DNA of 43,918 nucleotides, taken from the NCBI GenBank assembly GCA_049671305.1, contig JBATUR010000113.1, forward strand, positions 1-43,918, given 5' to 3'. Position 1 is the first letter of the stretch. Each line of letters opens with the position of its first letter. This DNA is from CADCTM01 sp049671305. Lineage in GTDB: Bacteria; Cyanobacteriota; Cyanobacteriia; Cyanobacteriales; Coleofasciculaceae. The notes below the pieces were generated by a model. That model was not told the DNA's origin. It ran no database searches and saw nothing but the letters and a program-made list of their open reading frames with translations. Shown in pieces: positions 1-7,199 of the stretch. The translations under genes were made by a program, and so were the position numbers.

Positions 1-1649
1 TTGTACTTAGGAGAAGTTTCTTGAGTCACATAATCCAATGCACCCCAACTGCCCCACTTAGAAGGCTGATTAATATCAACAAAATGGTTAAATAAAGTCC
101 CGCCTGCCTGCTTCCAACCATTAAAAACTTCTGTGTATAAGTCATACATTTTCGGATGCTTATTCACGGCAATCAAAAATTCCGTTAATTGCTCATTATT
201 TACCGGATCACCAACTCCGACAATATGACTACCGCCTTCATACACCACCATCTTTAAATTCTTAGCGTCAGTAACTTTTTTAAAGTAACTAAAAGAATCA
301 ATTGTGTTTTGTATAGTATCTCCCTCCTTTAATAAACTACCTTTAGTTAATTGAGTAAAGGCTTTTTCAAAACCACCATCAGCATCTTTGCGCCAACTCA
401 AAACCTTCTCAACATTTTCCTTACTTCCTAAACCGCCACCAAAATAACCAGTAATTCCTAATGCATCAATGCCGTGTTTGTAGCAAGGTTCATTGCCTTC
501 TGCTGCCCAAGCTGGACATTGTAAAACAGACTCTTCCAAGCCCCGCCAAGCTGTCTGTGTACCCATTACACAAACCACTCGATTTTTATCTTTTTCACCA
601 AATACTTGCTTCTTCCAAATATCACAAACTTGGGCAGATTTCATACCATTCCATTGCATCCAAGCATCACCTTTATCGCCCCATTTAGCCCTTCCTTGAA
701 CATTGGCGTATTGTGCTTGCTGAAATTGCCAATTCCAAACTTCATTACTATATTCTACATACGCTTTTAAGCTAGGATCTAAATTTGCTTTAACATATTG
801 AGCGAATTTTGTGATGTAATCATCGCTTGCCAAATGGGGCATATTAAACCAAGCATTTGCCTTTTGCTTGTTAGCTAAAGCTACCATTGTTTCTAAAGGA
901 ACGCCTTTTTTTGCCCAAACTGCATCTGTGGGTTTTGGTCGATTTTCCCAGTCTTTTTGCTCCGAGTTATTGGTTGACATCCAATCCATAAATCGCAGTG
1001 TATCGAATTGCTTAATCTTTGCCAAAAAGTCAGGATTAAAGATTTCTCCAGCTTGAAAGAGTTTTTCTTGACTTTCTCGAACTACTGCAATATTTTTGAT
1101 ATAATTATTAGGATTAGTTTTGACAATTTTGAGTGTAACAATTTCTGTGCCAGGATCAACATCAATTACCTGTCTACCTGGTTTAGAAAGTGATTGATTA
1201 ATTGCTGCTCCAAAATAATCAAAAGTTCCTTCACCCTCATAAAGCACCACATATCTACCAGGAATTAAAGGATGTTTGTCAGCAAATATCGGTGTTTCAA
1301 TGGTCTCTTTTACCGATTTGACATAACCATTAGCATCTATATCTAAATTTTTTTGTTCAGCTTTCCAATCCCAAGGTCGAGCTTGTTTAAATAGGTTAAT
1401 AAACGGTATTTGGGTAGACCAATCGGAGATACCATTTAAACCAATGCCTAAAGATCTATTATTAGTGGAAGCGATCGCTACTTGGGTGTAATTGCTTGCT
1501 GTAGAAACTTTAGTTGGTGTAGTAATTGCTGTTGTGGTAGCACCTTGAAGCGTCGATGAAGGTGTAGAAGCACAACTAATTGCCCAACTTAACACTAATC
1601 CCAATACAGCAAAAATTCCTAGGCGGGTATAATTTCTGACTTTGCTCAT
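1..1649 (-). CDS. putative lipoprotein, glycosidase-like (3' end cut by window)
   Basis: An open frame runs without a stop from an ATG at 1649 to the window edge (549 codons), so the C-terminus is missing. An in-frame ATG at 1682 would add 11 residues. The N-terminus is a basic stretch, then a hydrophobic segment ending in AISC with Cys26, which resembles a weak lipobox, so the product is probably exported and perhaps lipid-anchored. A Ser/Thr-rich linker follows. The segment YVEYSNEVWNW holds the Asn-Glu pair (Glu303) expected of the acid/base in clan GH-A TIM barrels, and VVYEGG (Glu471) could supply the nucleophile. Trp and Tyr are abundant, as in carbohydrate-binding clefts. That it is exported is reasonably supported; the glycosidase assignment is inference from these motifs, and the substrate is unknown. 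The gene stands alone; 1650-1876 upstream holds no other gene. Confidence 0.6.
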   Translation of the reverse strand, partial: MSKVRNYTRLGIFAVLGLVLSWAISCASTPSSTLQGATTTAITTPTKVSTASNYTQVAIASTNNRSLGIGLNGISDWSTQIPFINLFKQARPWDWKAEQKNLDIDANGYVKSVKETIETPIFADKHPLIPGRYVVLYEGEGTFDYFGAAINQSLSKPGRQVIDVDPGTEIVTLKIVKTNPNNYIKNIAVVRESQEKLFQAGEIFNPDFLAKIKQFDTLRFMDWMSTNNSEQKDWENRPKPTDAVWAKKGVPLETMVALANKQKANAWFNMPHLASDDYITKFAQYVKANLDPSLKAYVEYSNEVWNWQFQQAQYANVQGRAKWGDKGDAWMQWNGMKSAQVCDIWKKQVFGEKDKNRVVCVMGTQTAWRGLEESVLQCPAWAAEGNEPCYKHGIDALGITGYFGGGLGSKENVEKVLSWRKDADGGFEKAFTQLTKGSLLKEGDTIQNTIDSFSYFKKVTDAKNLKMVVYEGGSHIVGVGDPVNNEQLTEFLIAVNKHPKMYDLYTEVFNGWKQAGGTLFNHFVDINQPSKWGSWGALDYVTQETSPKY

Positions 1650-1876
1650 CTGAATTTTTTGTGGTGAGTATTTTTCTTTCATCGCGGCTTTATAGATGCA
1701 ATACCCTGATGTTTTTTTAATCTAAATTTTTCCGTGTTAGATTTGATACACTCTTGATGTTCTAGATTAGCTTAATTTTCAACTGAAGACGTTTGTATCA
1801 AAAAGAATGTTGCTAATTTAGTAATTTTGCCTGCTCGATGAGTTAATATTTCTCAAAAAAGATATTGACTAACTAC

Positions 1877-2311
1877 TCATTCCCTCTCAACATAACGCTT
1901 CAACTCTCTTGCCATGCGTTGAATACCCTGACGTTCATCATCGCGAATAAAAGGCAAAAAAACGCGGCTTAAAATTCCTGAATAATAGGTTTTGTGAACA
2001 TATTTAGTTCGATTAATCCCAATTTCTTGTAACTCAAACACCGACTCATTACGAAAACCAGGAATAGTCGAAACCCAACTGAGACAATTATCAGGTTGCA
2101 CCCTCGTTACCAAAGGTTCAAACTCAGTTTCCTCCTCATTCGGCAAGCGTCTGAGGGATAAAAAAACCTCCTGCCCTGGTCGAAATTTTTGAGTAGAGTC
2201 ACAATCAAATAAAAAAGTATTCCAGTACAACCACTTGTCCTTCTGGAATAAAGCCCGCCAAACCCGTTGTTTTGGGGCGTTTATTTCAATTTCTGTGTAG
2301 AGACCTGCCAT
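1877..2311 (-). CDS. SRPBCC (START-like) family protein
   Basis: This 144-residue protein opens with the typical SRPBCC pattern: a first strand (YTEIEINAPKQRVWRAL) followed by a short helix and a Trp-rich segment, and ends with a long basic/acidic helix (RELKRYVERE). The family folds as a helix-grip cavity that binds lipids, polyketides or other hydrophobic ligands; many members have no known ligand. The length matches a single complete domain. There is no signal peptide or membrane segment, so it should be cytosolic. It is divergent from the malic enzyme gene, with a 143-bp shared upstream region that contains one HIP1 site. The family is fairly secure; no specific function can be given. Confidence 0.75.
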   Translation of the reverse strand: MAGLYTEIEINAPKQRVWRALFQKDKWLYWNTFLFDCDSTQKFRPGQEVFLSLRRLPNEEETEFEPLVTRVQPDNCLSWVSTIPGFRNESVFELQEIGINRTKYVHKTYYSGILSRVFLPFIRDDERQGIQRMARELKRYVERE

Positions 2312-2454
2312 AGCAATGCGATCGCGTTACGTCTTCTGGTATATCTGAGTACACTTGCGCGGTGGCAAGCTCTTATAGGCTAGAAATTATTTTAAGTGAG
2401 GATTTTGGAATTCAATGTAATTAAATTAGAACTTGAAATCCAAATTAATACAGC

Positions 2455-3846
2455 ATGGTAGCCTTAACACCCAATCCTAGTTTTAGTTTAACGATTCGTT
2501 TAGCCATTCCCAACCGCGCTGGGATGTTAGCCGTCGTAACCCAAGCGATCGCCGAAGTTGGTGGTAACATTGGACAAATCAGTTTAGTTGAGCAAACTCG
2601 CAAGACAGTCACTCGCGAAATTACCGTTGATGCTACTAGTAGTGAACACGCAGAGCAAATTTCCGAGGCGGTTAATGCACTAGCTGATATCAAAGTCCTA
2701 GAAATATACGATCGCACATTTAACCTACATCGTGGTGGTAAAATCAGTGTCCAGAGCAAGTTAGGGCTAAATACCCAAGCTGATTTGGCAATGGCATACA
2801 CTCCAGGCGTCGGTCGAATTTGTAATGCGATCGCTAAAGACCCAGAACAAGTTTACTCTCTCACCATCAAAAGTAACACCGTCGCCATTGTCACCGATGG
2901 TAGTGCTGTTTTAGGTTTGGGCAACCTCGGCGCAGAAGCATCAATGCCTGTCATGGAAGGCAAAGCCATGTTATTTAAGGAATTTGCCGGTATTGACGCC
3001 TTTCCCATTTGTCTGGCAAAACAAGACACCGAAAGCATCATCGAAACCGTCAAAAACATCGCCCCTGTTTTCGGCGGTATTAACCTTGAAGATATCAGCG
3101 CCCCCCGTTGCTTTGAAATTGAAGCAAGACTGCGGCAGGAAGTTGATATCCCCGTCTTCCACGACGACCAACATGGTACAGCAATCGTCAGCCTTGCCGC
3201 CTTAATTAACGCTCTGAAGTTGGTCAAGAAGCCCCTAGAAGACGTGCGAATCGTCATAAATGGGGCTGGGGCTGCGGGAGTTGCGATCGCCAAGCTACTG
3301 CGAAAAGCGGGGGCAAGGACGATTTTGATGTGTGACTCGAAAGGCATTATTTCCAAAAGTCGTACTGATTTAAATTCCCAAAAGCGCGAGTTTGCCGTAG
3401 ACGCTTCCGGTACCCTTGCCGGGGCGATGTCGGGTGCAGATGTCTTTTTAGGCGTCAGCGCCCCTGGTGTCTTGAGTGTGGAAATGGTACATTCGATGGC
3501 AAAAGCACCAATTGTCATGGCAATGGCAAATCCCATCCCTGAAATTCAGCCAGAATTAATTGAAGATGAAGTAGCGGTAATGGCAACGGGGCGCAGTGAT
3601 TATGCCAATCAGATTAATAATGTGTTGGCATTTCCCGGCGTGTTTCGTGGCGCATTAGATTGTCGGGCATCGACGATTACTACGAATATGTATTTAGAAG
3701 CAGCAAATGCGATCGCATCTTTAATTAATGCCTCAGATTTAGACCGAGAATACATCATTCCATCTGTGTTTGATTCACGAGTCGCAACAGCCGTTGCGGG
3801 TGCAGTGCAACAGGCAGCAAGGCAAGATGGAGTAGCACGACGGTAA
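2455..3846 (+). CDS. malic enzyme with N-terminal ACT domain
   Basis: This 463-residue protein oxidatively decarboxylates malate to pyruvate with NAD(P) reduction. Residues about 10-85 form an ACT domain (SLTIRLAIPNRAGMLAVVTQ), a usual allosteric ligand-binding module. The malic enzyme core follows: Tyr115 in AYTPGVG and Lys170 in MEGKAMLFK are the expected catalytic pair, Glu212/Asp213 and Asp237/Asp238 in FHDDQHGTAIV are the metal ligands, and GAGAAG (270-275) starts the Rossmann fold. The length is that of the short bacterial form without a phosphotransacetylase tail. In cyanobacteria such enzymes supply pyruvate and reductant from C4 acids. Cofactor preference (NAD or NADP) cannot be read reliably here. 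It appears monocistronic; repeats follow it immediately. Confidence 0.93.
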   Translation: MVALTPNPSFSLTIRLAIPNRAGMLAVVTQAIAEVGGNIGQISLVEQTRKTVTREITVDATSSEHAEQISEAVNALADIKVLEIYDRTFNLHRGGKISVQSKLGLNTQADLAMAYTPGVGRICNAIAKDPEQVYSLTIKSNTVAIVTDGSAVLGLGNLGAEASMPVMEGKAMLFKEFAGIDAFPICLAKQDTESIIETVKNIAPVFGGINLEDISAPRCFEIEARLRQEVDIPVFHDDQHGTAIVSLAALINALKLVKKPLEDVRIVINGAGAAGVAIAKLLRKAGARTILMCDSKGIISKSRTDLNSQKREFAVDASGTLAGAMSGADVFLGVSAPGVLSVEMVHSMAKAPIVMAMANPIPEIQPELIEDEVAVMATGRSDYANQINNVLAFPGVFRGALDCRASTITTNMYLEAANAIASLINASDLDREYIIPSVFDSRVATAVAGAVQQAARQDGVARR

Positions 3847-3864
3847 CATAAACCCGTTGTACAC

Positions 3865-3927
3865 CCTCGTAGGGGCGACCCGCCACGACCAGCTTCAGCC
3901 CCCTGCAAAAATCTAACCGGGTCGCCC
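3865..3927. repeat. REP-like inverted repeat with GTAG head
   Basis: GTAGGGGCGACCCG at 3869-3882 is followed by its partner CGGGTCGCCC at 3918-3927, giving a perfect 10-bp stem (3873-3882 with 3918-3927). The 20 bases at 3865-3884 are also an exact inverted copy of 4044-4063, so the segment between malic enzyme and transposase is bounded by inverted copies. GTAG next to a GC-rich palindrome is the signature of REP sequences handled by RAYT transposases, one of which is encoded next door. Confidence 0.6.
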
Positions 3928-3938
3928 TCTCTGTGTAG

Positions 3939-3966
3939 GTGCGGCGTGCGGCGTGCGGCGTGCGGT
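3939..3966. repeat. GTGCGGC heptamer, four tandem copies
   Basis: Four consecutive copies of GTGCGGC are present, the last ending in T instead of C. The run lies between REP-like copies. It is a simple tandem array; no function is implied by the sequence itself. Confidence 0.85.
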
Positions 3967-4036
3967 GTGTAGCCACGACAAAACCCTGAACCCTACAGGG
4001 CGACCCAGTGAAAGATAACTGGTTTGATGCCTTAAA

Positions 4037-4104
4037 ATATCCAGGCGGGTCGCCCCTACGAGGCTGTCAAATATCCAGGCGGGTCGCCCCTGCCAGGCTG
4101 TTAA
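4037..4104. repeat. 34-bp REP-like unit in tandem
   Basis: Positions 4037-4070 and 4071-4104 are two adjacent 34-base copies of one unit containing GGCGGGTCGCCCCTACGAGG in the first copy. They differ at only a few positions, chiefly TACG versus TGCC, so only the first copy keeps an intact CTAC (GTAG on the minus strand). The second copy overlaps the stop codon of the neighbouring transposase gene. Confidence 0.85.
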
Positions 4105-4712
4105 AATGGCAAATCTGTTAAGGGGTGCTCATGGGAAAACTGATATTGGGGATTGGTTGGATCATTTGCCCATCGTTGGGGATTTTTCACAATGTATTGC
4201 CTAATATTCTCAAGTGCAACCTCGTGACGAATAATATGGTCGTGGAAATCACGCTGCCACACGGAAACACCAGGACTTTTGCGGATACGGTTAATCCGCT
4301 TGCCAGAAAGCGATTTAAATTGCCCGATGATTGCACCGAGGGAACCCGATACTGGACCTTTAGGGCGACTAATTTGAGCGTATCCTTCTAGGGAATTAAG
4401 GTTTTCTGGCAGGTCGTTACTACGAGGGACTACTTTTGGATTATCAGTTAAGATGATCAGCCCATGCAGATGATTGGGCATAATTACAAAGGCATCAAGT
4501 TCTACGTTGCGATGAACCAAAGCATTTCTTAACCATTCTTTCTCAACAATTCGCCCTGCTGGTGAAAGCTGCATCACTCCCTCAATAACCTCTCCAAGCA
4601 GACATTCCCGACGATGGATGCAAAGGGTCACAAAATAGATTCCCGGTTGAGAATAATCGTATCCTTTAAGGCGAATTGAGCGACGATGATGTTTTTCAGG
4701 ATTATAGGGCAT
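4101..4712 (-). CDS. REP-associated tyrosine transposase (RAYT), Y1_Tnp/IS200-like
   Basis: A 203-residue single-domain HUH transposase. The N-terminus MPYNPEKHHRRSIRLKGYDY is typical of RAYTs. The metal-binding HUH motif is His81-Leu-His83 in MPNHLHGLI, the conserved WQRDFHDHIIR sits at 152-162, and Tyr173 in IRQYIVKNP is the expected catalytic tyrosine that would bind the 5' end of cut single-stranded DNA. All catalytic residues are present and there is no frameshift, so the gene looks intact. A TTG at 4739 would add nine residues, but the ATG at 4712 matches family starts. RAYTs are domesticated relatives of IS200/IS605 transposases thought to act on chromosomal REP palindromes rather than to move themselves. 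REP-like palindromes lie on both sides (3865-4104 and 5020-5043). Confidence 0.92.
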   Translation of the reverse strand: MPYNPEKHHRRSIRLKGYDYSQPGIYFVTLCIHRRECLLGEVIEGVMQLSPAGRIVEKEWLRNALVHRNVELDAFVIMPNHLHGLIILTDNPKVVPRSNDLPENLNSLEGYAQISRPKGPVSGSLGAIIGQFKSLSGKRINRIRKSPGVSVWQRDFHDHIIRHEVALENIRQYIVKNPQRWANDPTNPQYQFSHEHPLTDLPF

Positions 4713-5206
4713 CAATAATGTTTGCGATCGCCCATCCAATCTTATTCCTATCTATGCAGATTCCGTATATTCACAAAATGTATTCAAACCAATTTTGACA
4801 ACATATAAAACAATAATTGTCGCAATTGCTGAGTCAACTATTGCCTTTTAGTTAGCAACTAAAGATTTAGAACGCTATCCTGGAGAATCATTCTCTACCA
4901 TATCTGCTTCCTACTCTGCATCCTAAAATGCCACTATCAACCAACACTAGTCGGTTCCTACAATTACGACTACGAACCCGAATCTTGCTTAGTTGCAGAT
5001 CAGAAACACCACAAATGGCAGGGGCGCACAGCCGTACGCCCCTACAGATGCCGCATTATAGGTAAAAAAGTCTTACTCCCTCTCCCTTAATGGGAGGTTG
5101 GGGTGAGGGTGGAAAACCATCGCCTTCATGACTACTCCTCAGATAGAGCTTTTCAAAATAAGAACCTGAAACAATGCATTATTACTGTGTTTTAGGCAAC
5201 AAAGAC
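4713..5206. other. gene-free region between RAYT and protease gene
   Basis: No convincing gene is seen. The region holds a HIP1 site near 4724, a small hairpin (TTTAGTT 4847-4853 with AACTAAA 4857-4863), the REP-like palindrome at 5020-5043, and a CT/GA-rich segment (about 5077-5112) with a short CTCCC/GGGAG hairpin that resembles dispersed cyanobacterial repeats. Promoters of the two divergent genes should lie here but none could be assigned with confidence. Confidence 0.6.
5020..5045. repeat. REP-like palindrome with GTAG on minus strand
   Basis: AGGGGCG (5020-5026) pairs with CGCCCCT (5037-5043), and the inner bases AC/GT extend the stem across one mismatch. On the minus strand it reads GTAGGGGCGTACGGC at its start, sharing the GTAGGGGCG head with the copies at 3869 and 4060. 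It lies upstream of the RAYT gene, so the gene is flanked on both sides by palindromes of the same head sequence. Confidence 0.6.
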
Positions 5207-6091
5207 ATGAACTTTAACTTTTCTGACCTATTTTGGGTATTTCTTGCCGTTTTAACCTTCCTCCCTGGCTTACAAAAACGCCAGATGGAAGCCCGACGAA
5301 TACAAACGCTGCGAAATTTTGAACAACAACGCCGCAGCCGACTTATATTACTAATTCATCGCCAAGAATCAATTAGCTTACTGGGAATTCCCTTATCTCG
5401 CTACATCTCAATTGAAGACTCAGAACAAATTTTACGAGCAATTCGCTTCACGCCTCCAGATACACCAATTGACCTAATTTTGCATACTCCTGGAGGCTTA
5501 GTTCTCGCTACCGAGCAAATCGCTAGAGCGCTAATTCGTCACAAAGCTAAAGTTACCGTATTTGTGCCGCATTATGCCATGAGTGGTGGCACGATGCTCG
5601 CTTTAGCCGCCGATGAAATTGTGATGGATGCCAATGCCGTATTAGGTCCTGTCGATCCCCAACTTGGTAATATGGCAGCCGCAAGTGTCGTTAAAGTCGT
5701 TGAACAAAAGCCGATTGAGAAAATCGACGACCAGACGCTGATTATGGCAGATTTATCTCGAAAAGCGATCGCCCAAGTTCAGCGTTTCGTGCGGACACTC
5801 CTCAACGACGATATCCCCGAACCAAAAATCAACCCAGAAAACGTTGAAAAAATTATCCAATTCCTCACCACAGGACAAGTCACCCACGACTATCCTGTAA
5901 CAGTCGAAGAAGCCACTAGCCTTGGCTTACCAGTAACCGTCGGTCTGCCGTCAGAAATTTACAACCTCATGGAGTTGTACCCACAACCCCAAGGCGGACG
6001 TCCTTCAGTGCAATACGTTCCCATGCCCTACGAAAGACGCCCAGCCCTACCAGAAACCACAGGAAGACCGTTACCACAAAGAGAACAGTAA
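5207..6091 (+). CDS. SDH/SppA-type Clp-fold serine protease, membrane-anchored
   Basis: A 294-residue protein with one N-terminal membrane segment (about residues 5-20) followed by a basic amphipathic stretch and a crotonase/ClpP-like domain. HTPGG (about 93-97) builds the oxyanion region, and AMSGGT carries Ser126, the likely nucleophile; AVLGPVDPQLG follows as in the serine-dehydrogenase-proteinase (SDH_sah) family. The C-terminus is Pro/Arg-rich. Members resemble signal-peptide peptidase SppA and are thought to cleave membrane-associated peptides, but substrates are mostly unknown. An in-frame ATG at 5174 gives 305 residues; the ATG at 5207 is preferred because the hydrophobic segment then begins at once and an AGG lies about ten bases upstream. 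It is convergent with the next gene. Confidence 0.85.
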   Translation: MNFNFSDLFWVFLAVLTFLPGLQKRQMEARRIQTLRNFEQQRRSRLILLIHRQESISLLGIPLSRYISIEDSEQILRAIRFTPPDTPIDLILHTPGGLVLATEQIARALIRHKAKVTVFVPHYAMSGGTMLALAADEIVMDANAVLGPVDPQLGNMAAASVVKVVEQKPIEKIDDQTLIMADLSRKAIAQVQRFVRTLLNDDIPEPKINPENVEKIIQFLTTGQVTHDYPVTVEEATSLGLPVTVGLPSEIYNLMELYPQPQGGRPSVQYVPMPYERRPALPETTGRPLPQREQ

Positions 6092-6119
6092 CGGCAACCT
6101 AAACCTCATGGTTACAAGT

Positions 6120-6977
6120 TTAAGGAGACGGTGTGATCAGTGGCATTGGCGTGGGTACTCCTCCTGGTGATGGTAGTGGTGTGGGAGTTGTGGGAGTAGG
6201 TAGCGCCCTTGGCGTTGTTTGTATGGGCGACGGTAAAGGTATCGGTGTTGTCCGTGGTAAAGGTATCGGTGTTGTCCGTGGTAAAGGTGTCGGTATTGTC
6301 TGTGGTAAAGGTGTCGGCGTTGTCTGTGGTAAAGGTGTCGGCGTTGTCCGTGGTAAAGGTGTCGGTGTTGTCTGTGGTAAAGGTACTGGTGTTGTCTGTG
6401 GTAAAGGTGTCGGTGTGTTGCCGGGGACTGGGCTAGGTGATGGTGAAGGGCTAGGTGATGGCGTTACACGTGGGCGTGGCGCCGGCGTTGGTGTTGGGGT
6501 AGATTGATTATTCAACAAAAGAGTTGCTTCATCATCAAGTTGCTTACGAACCGGCAAACTAGCAATTCCCGTTACAGGCAAACCAACTTTCTCCTGATAT
6601 TGCTTGACTACCGCTTCCGTTGCCGAATCATAATATTGAGAGCGTGCTAAAGGAGGGCTTGGCTTGACAACAAGATTTAAGTTAGCGTGAAGAATCATCA
6701 TCAACTCTGCCATCAAATCTTGAGTGTTGGGACCTGGAATGCCATCAACAGCAAGCTTATATCCCCTTTGAAACTCACGAACAGCGTTGATGGTTGCCGT
6801 ATCCGTTAGCGGTCCATCACTAACCGGAACGTTATAACCAAAACCATTTAAAACAGCCCGCATCTCTCTAGGGGTATAGTTTCGGACACGAGCCGCCTGA
6901 ACAACATCGTAACTAACTAAACTTGCGGTTAAACCTAAACCAATGGCAGTAATTGCAATACTATATCGATTCCACAT
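6120..6977 (-). CDS. peptidoglycan-binding protein with Pro/Thr-rich tail
   Basis: A 285-residue exported protein. The N-terminus MWNRYSIAITAIGLGLTASL is a signal peptide with a probable cut after VQAA. Two PG_binding_1-type repeats follow: one around residues 35-90 (AVREFQRGYKLAVDGIPGPNT) and a second around 105-150 (VVKQYQEKVGLPVTGIA). The remaining 130 residues are low-complexity, with a SPSPSPSP run and eight units of the TTPTPLPQ type. The ATG at 6977 has GAGGAG nine bases upstream; a TTG at 7004 lies upstream but is less suitable. It probably sits in the periplasm bound to the cell wall, with the Pro-rich part as an extended spacer. No catalytic domain is present, so its role is structural or adaptor-like. 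Confidence 0.85.
   Translation of the reverse strand: MWNRYSIAITAIGLGLTASLVSYDVVQAARVRNYTPREMRAVLNGFGYNVPVSDGPLTDTATINAVREFQRGYKLAVDGIPGPNTQDLMAELMMILHANLNLVVKPSPPLARSQYYDSATEAVVKQYQEKVGLPVTGIASLPVRKQLDDEATLLLNNQSTPTPTPAPRPRVTPSPSPSPSPSPVPGNTPTPLPQTTPVPLPQTTPTPLPRTTPTPLPQTTPTPLPQTIPTPLPRTTPIPLPRTTPIPLPSPIQTTPRALPTPTTPTPLPSPGGVPTPMPLITPSP
6232..6423. repeat. 24-bp coding minisatellite, eight copies
   Basis: Eight head-to-tail copies of a 24-base unit of the type GGTAAAGGTGTCGGTGTTGT plus four bases, with scattered substitutions. Each unit encodes eight residues (TTPTPLPQ-like) of the proline-rich tail on the minus strand. Period is a multiple of three, so copy number can change without frameshift. 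Confidence 0.9.
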
Positions 6978-7199
6978 TTTGAGATGCTCCTCACATTGAG
7001 CCAAATAACAGTTTGATCAGGTACAGTCTATGCTGAAATGAGCATTTGACTAAGAAACAGATTTTAAAATTTCCTTACTAATTTTGGCTATTCTTAACAA
7101 GGAATTGAGGACAGGATGTCAGCAGCAAACAGAATAATTAAGTATAGACCTGATTTGAACATCGATATTCTGGGATGAAAAATTTTTAACTATTCAACC

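Noticed and set aside
461..1193. Several plus-strand frames over the first 1.2 kb
   Set aside because: They lie opposite a long uninterrupted minus-strand coding frame with recognisable signal peptide and motifs, so they are antisense shadows.
4101..4712. Complete insertion sequence around the transposase
   Set aside because: No separate accessory gene or defined element ends are seen, and the protein belongs to the RAYT group, which usually does not form mobile IS copies.
6232..6423. Regular repeats resembling a CRISPR array
   Set aside because: Units are directly adjacent without spacers, have a 24-base period divisible by three, and encode the Pro-rich tail of a real protein.
7116..7178. 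20-codon frame (MSAANRIIKYRPDLNIDILG) with AGGA upstream before the 7200 gene
   Set aside because: Too short for coding statistics, no recognised relative and no independent support beyond a weak ribosome binding site.
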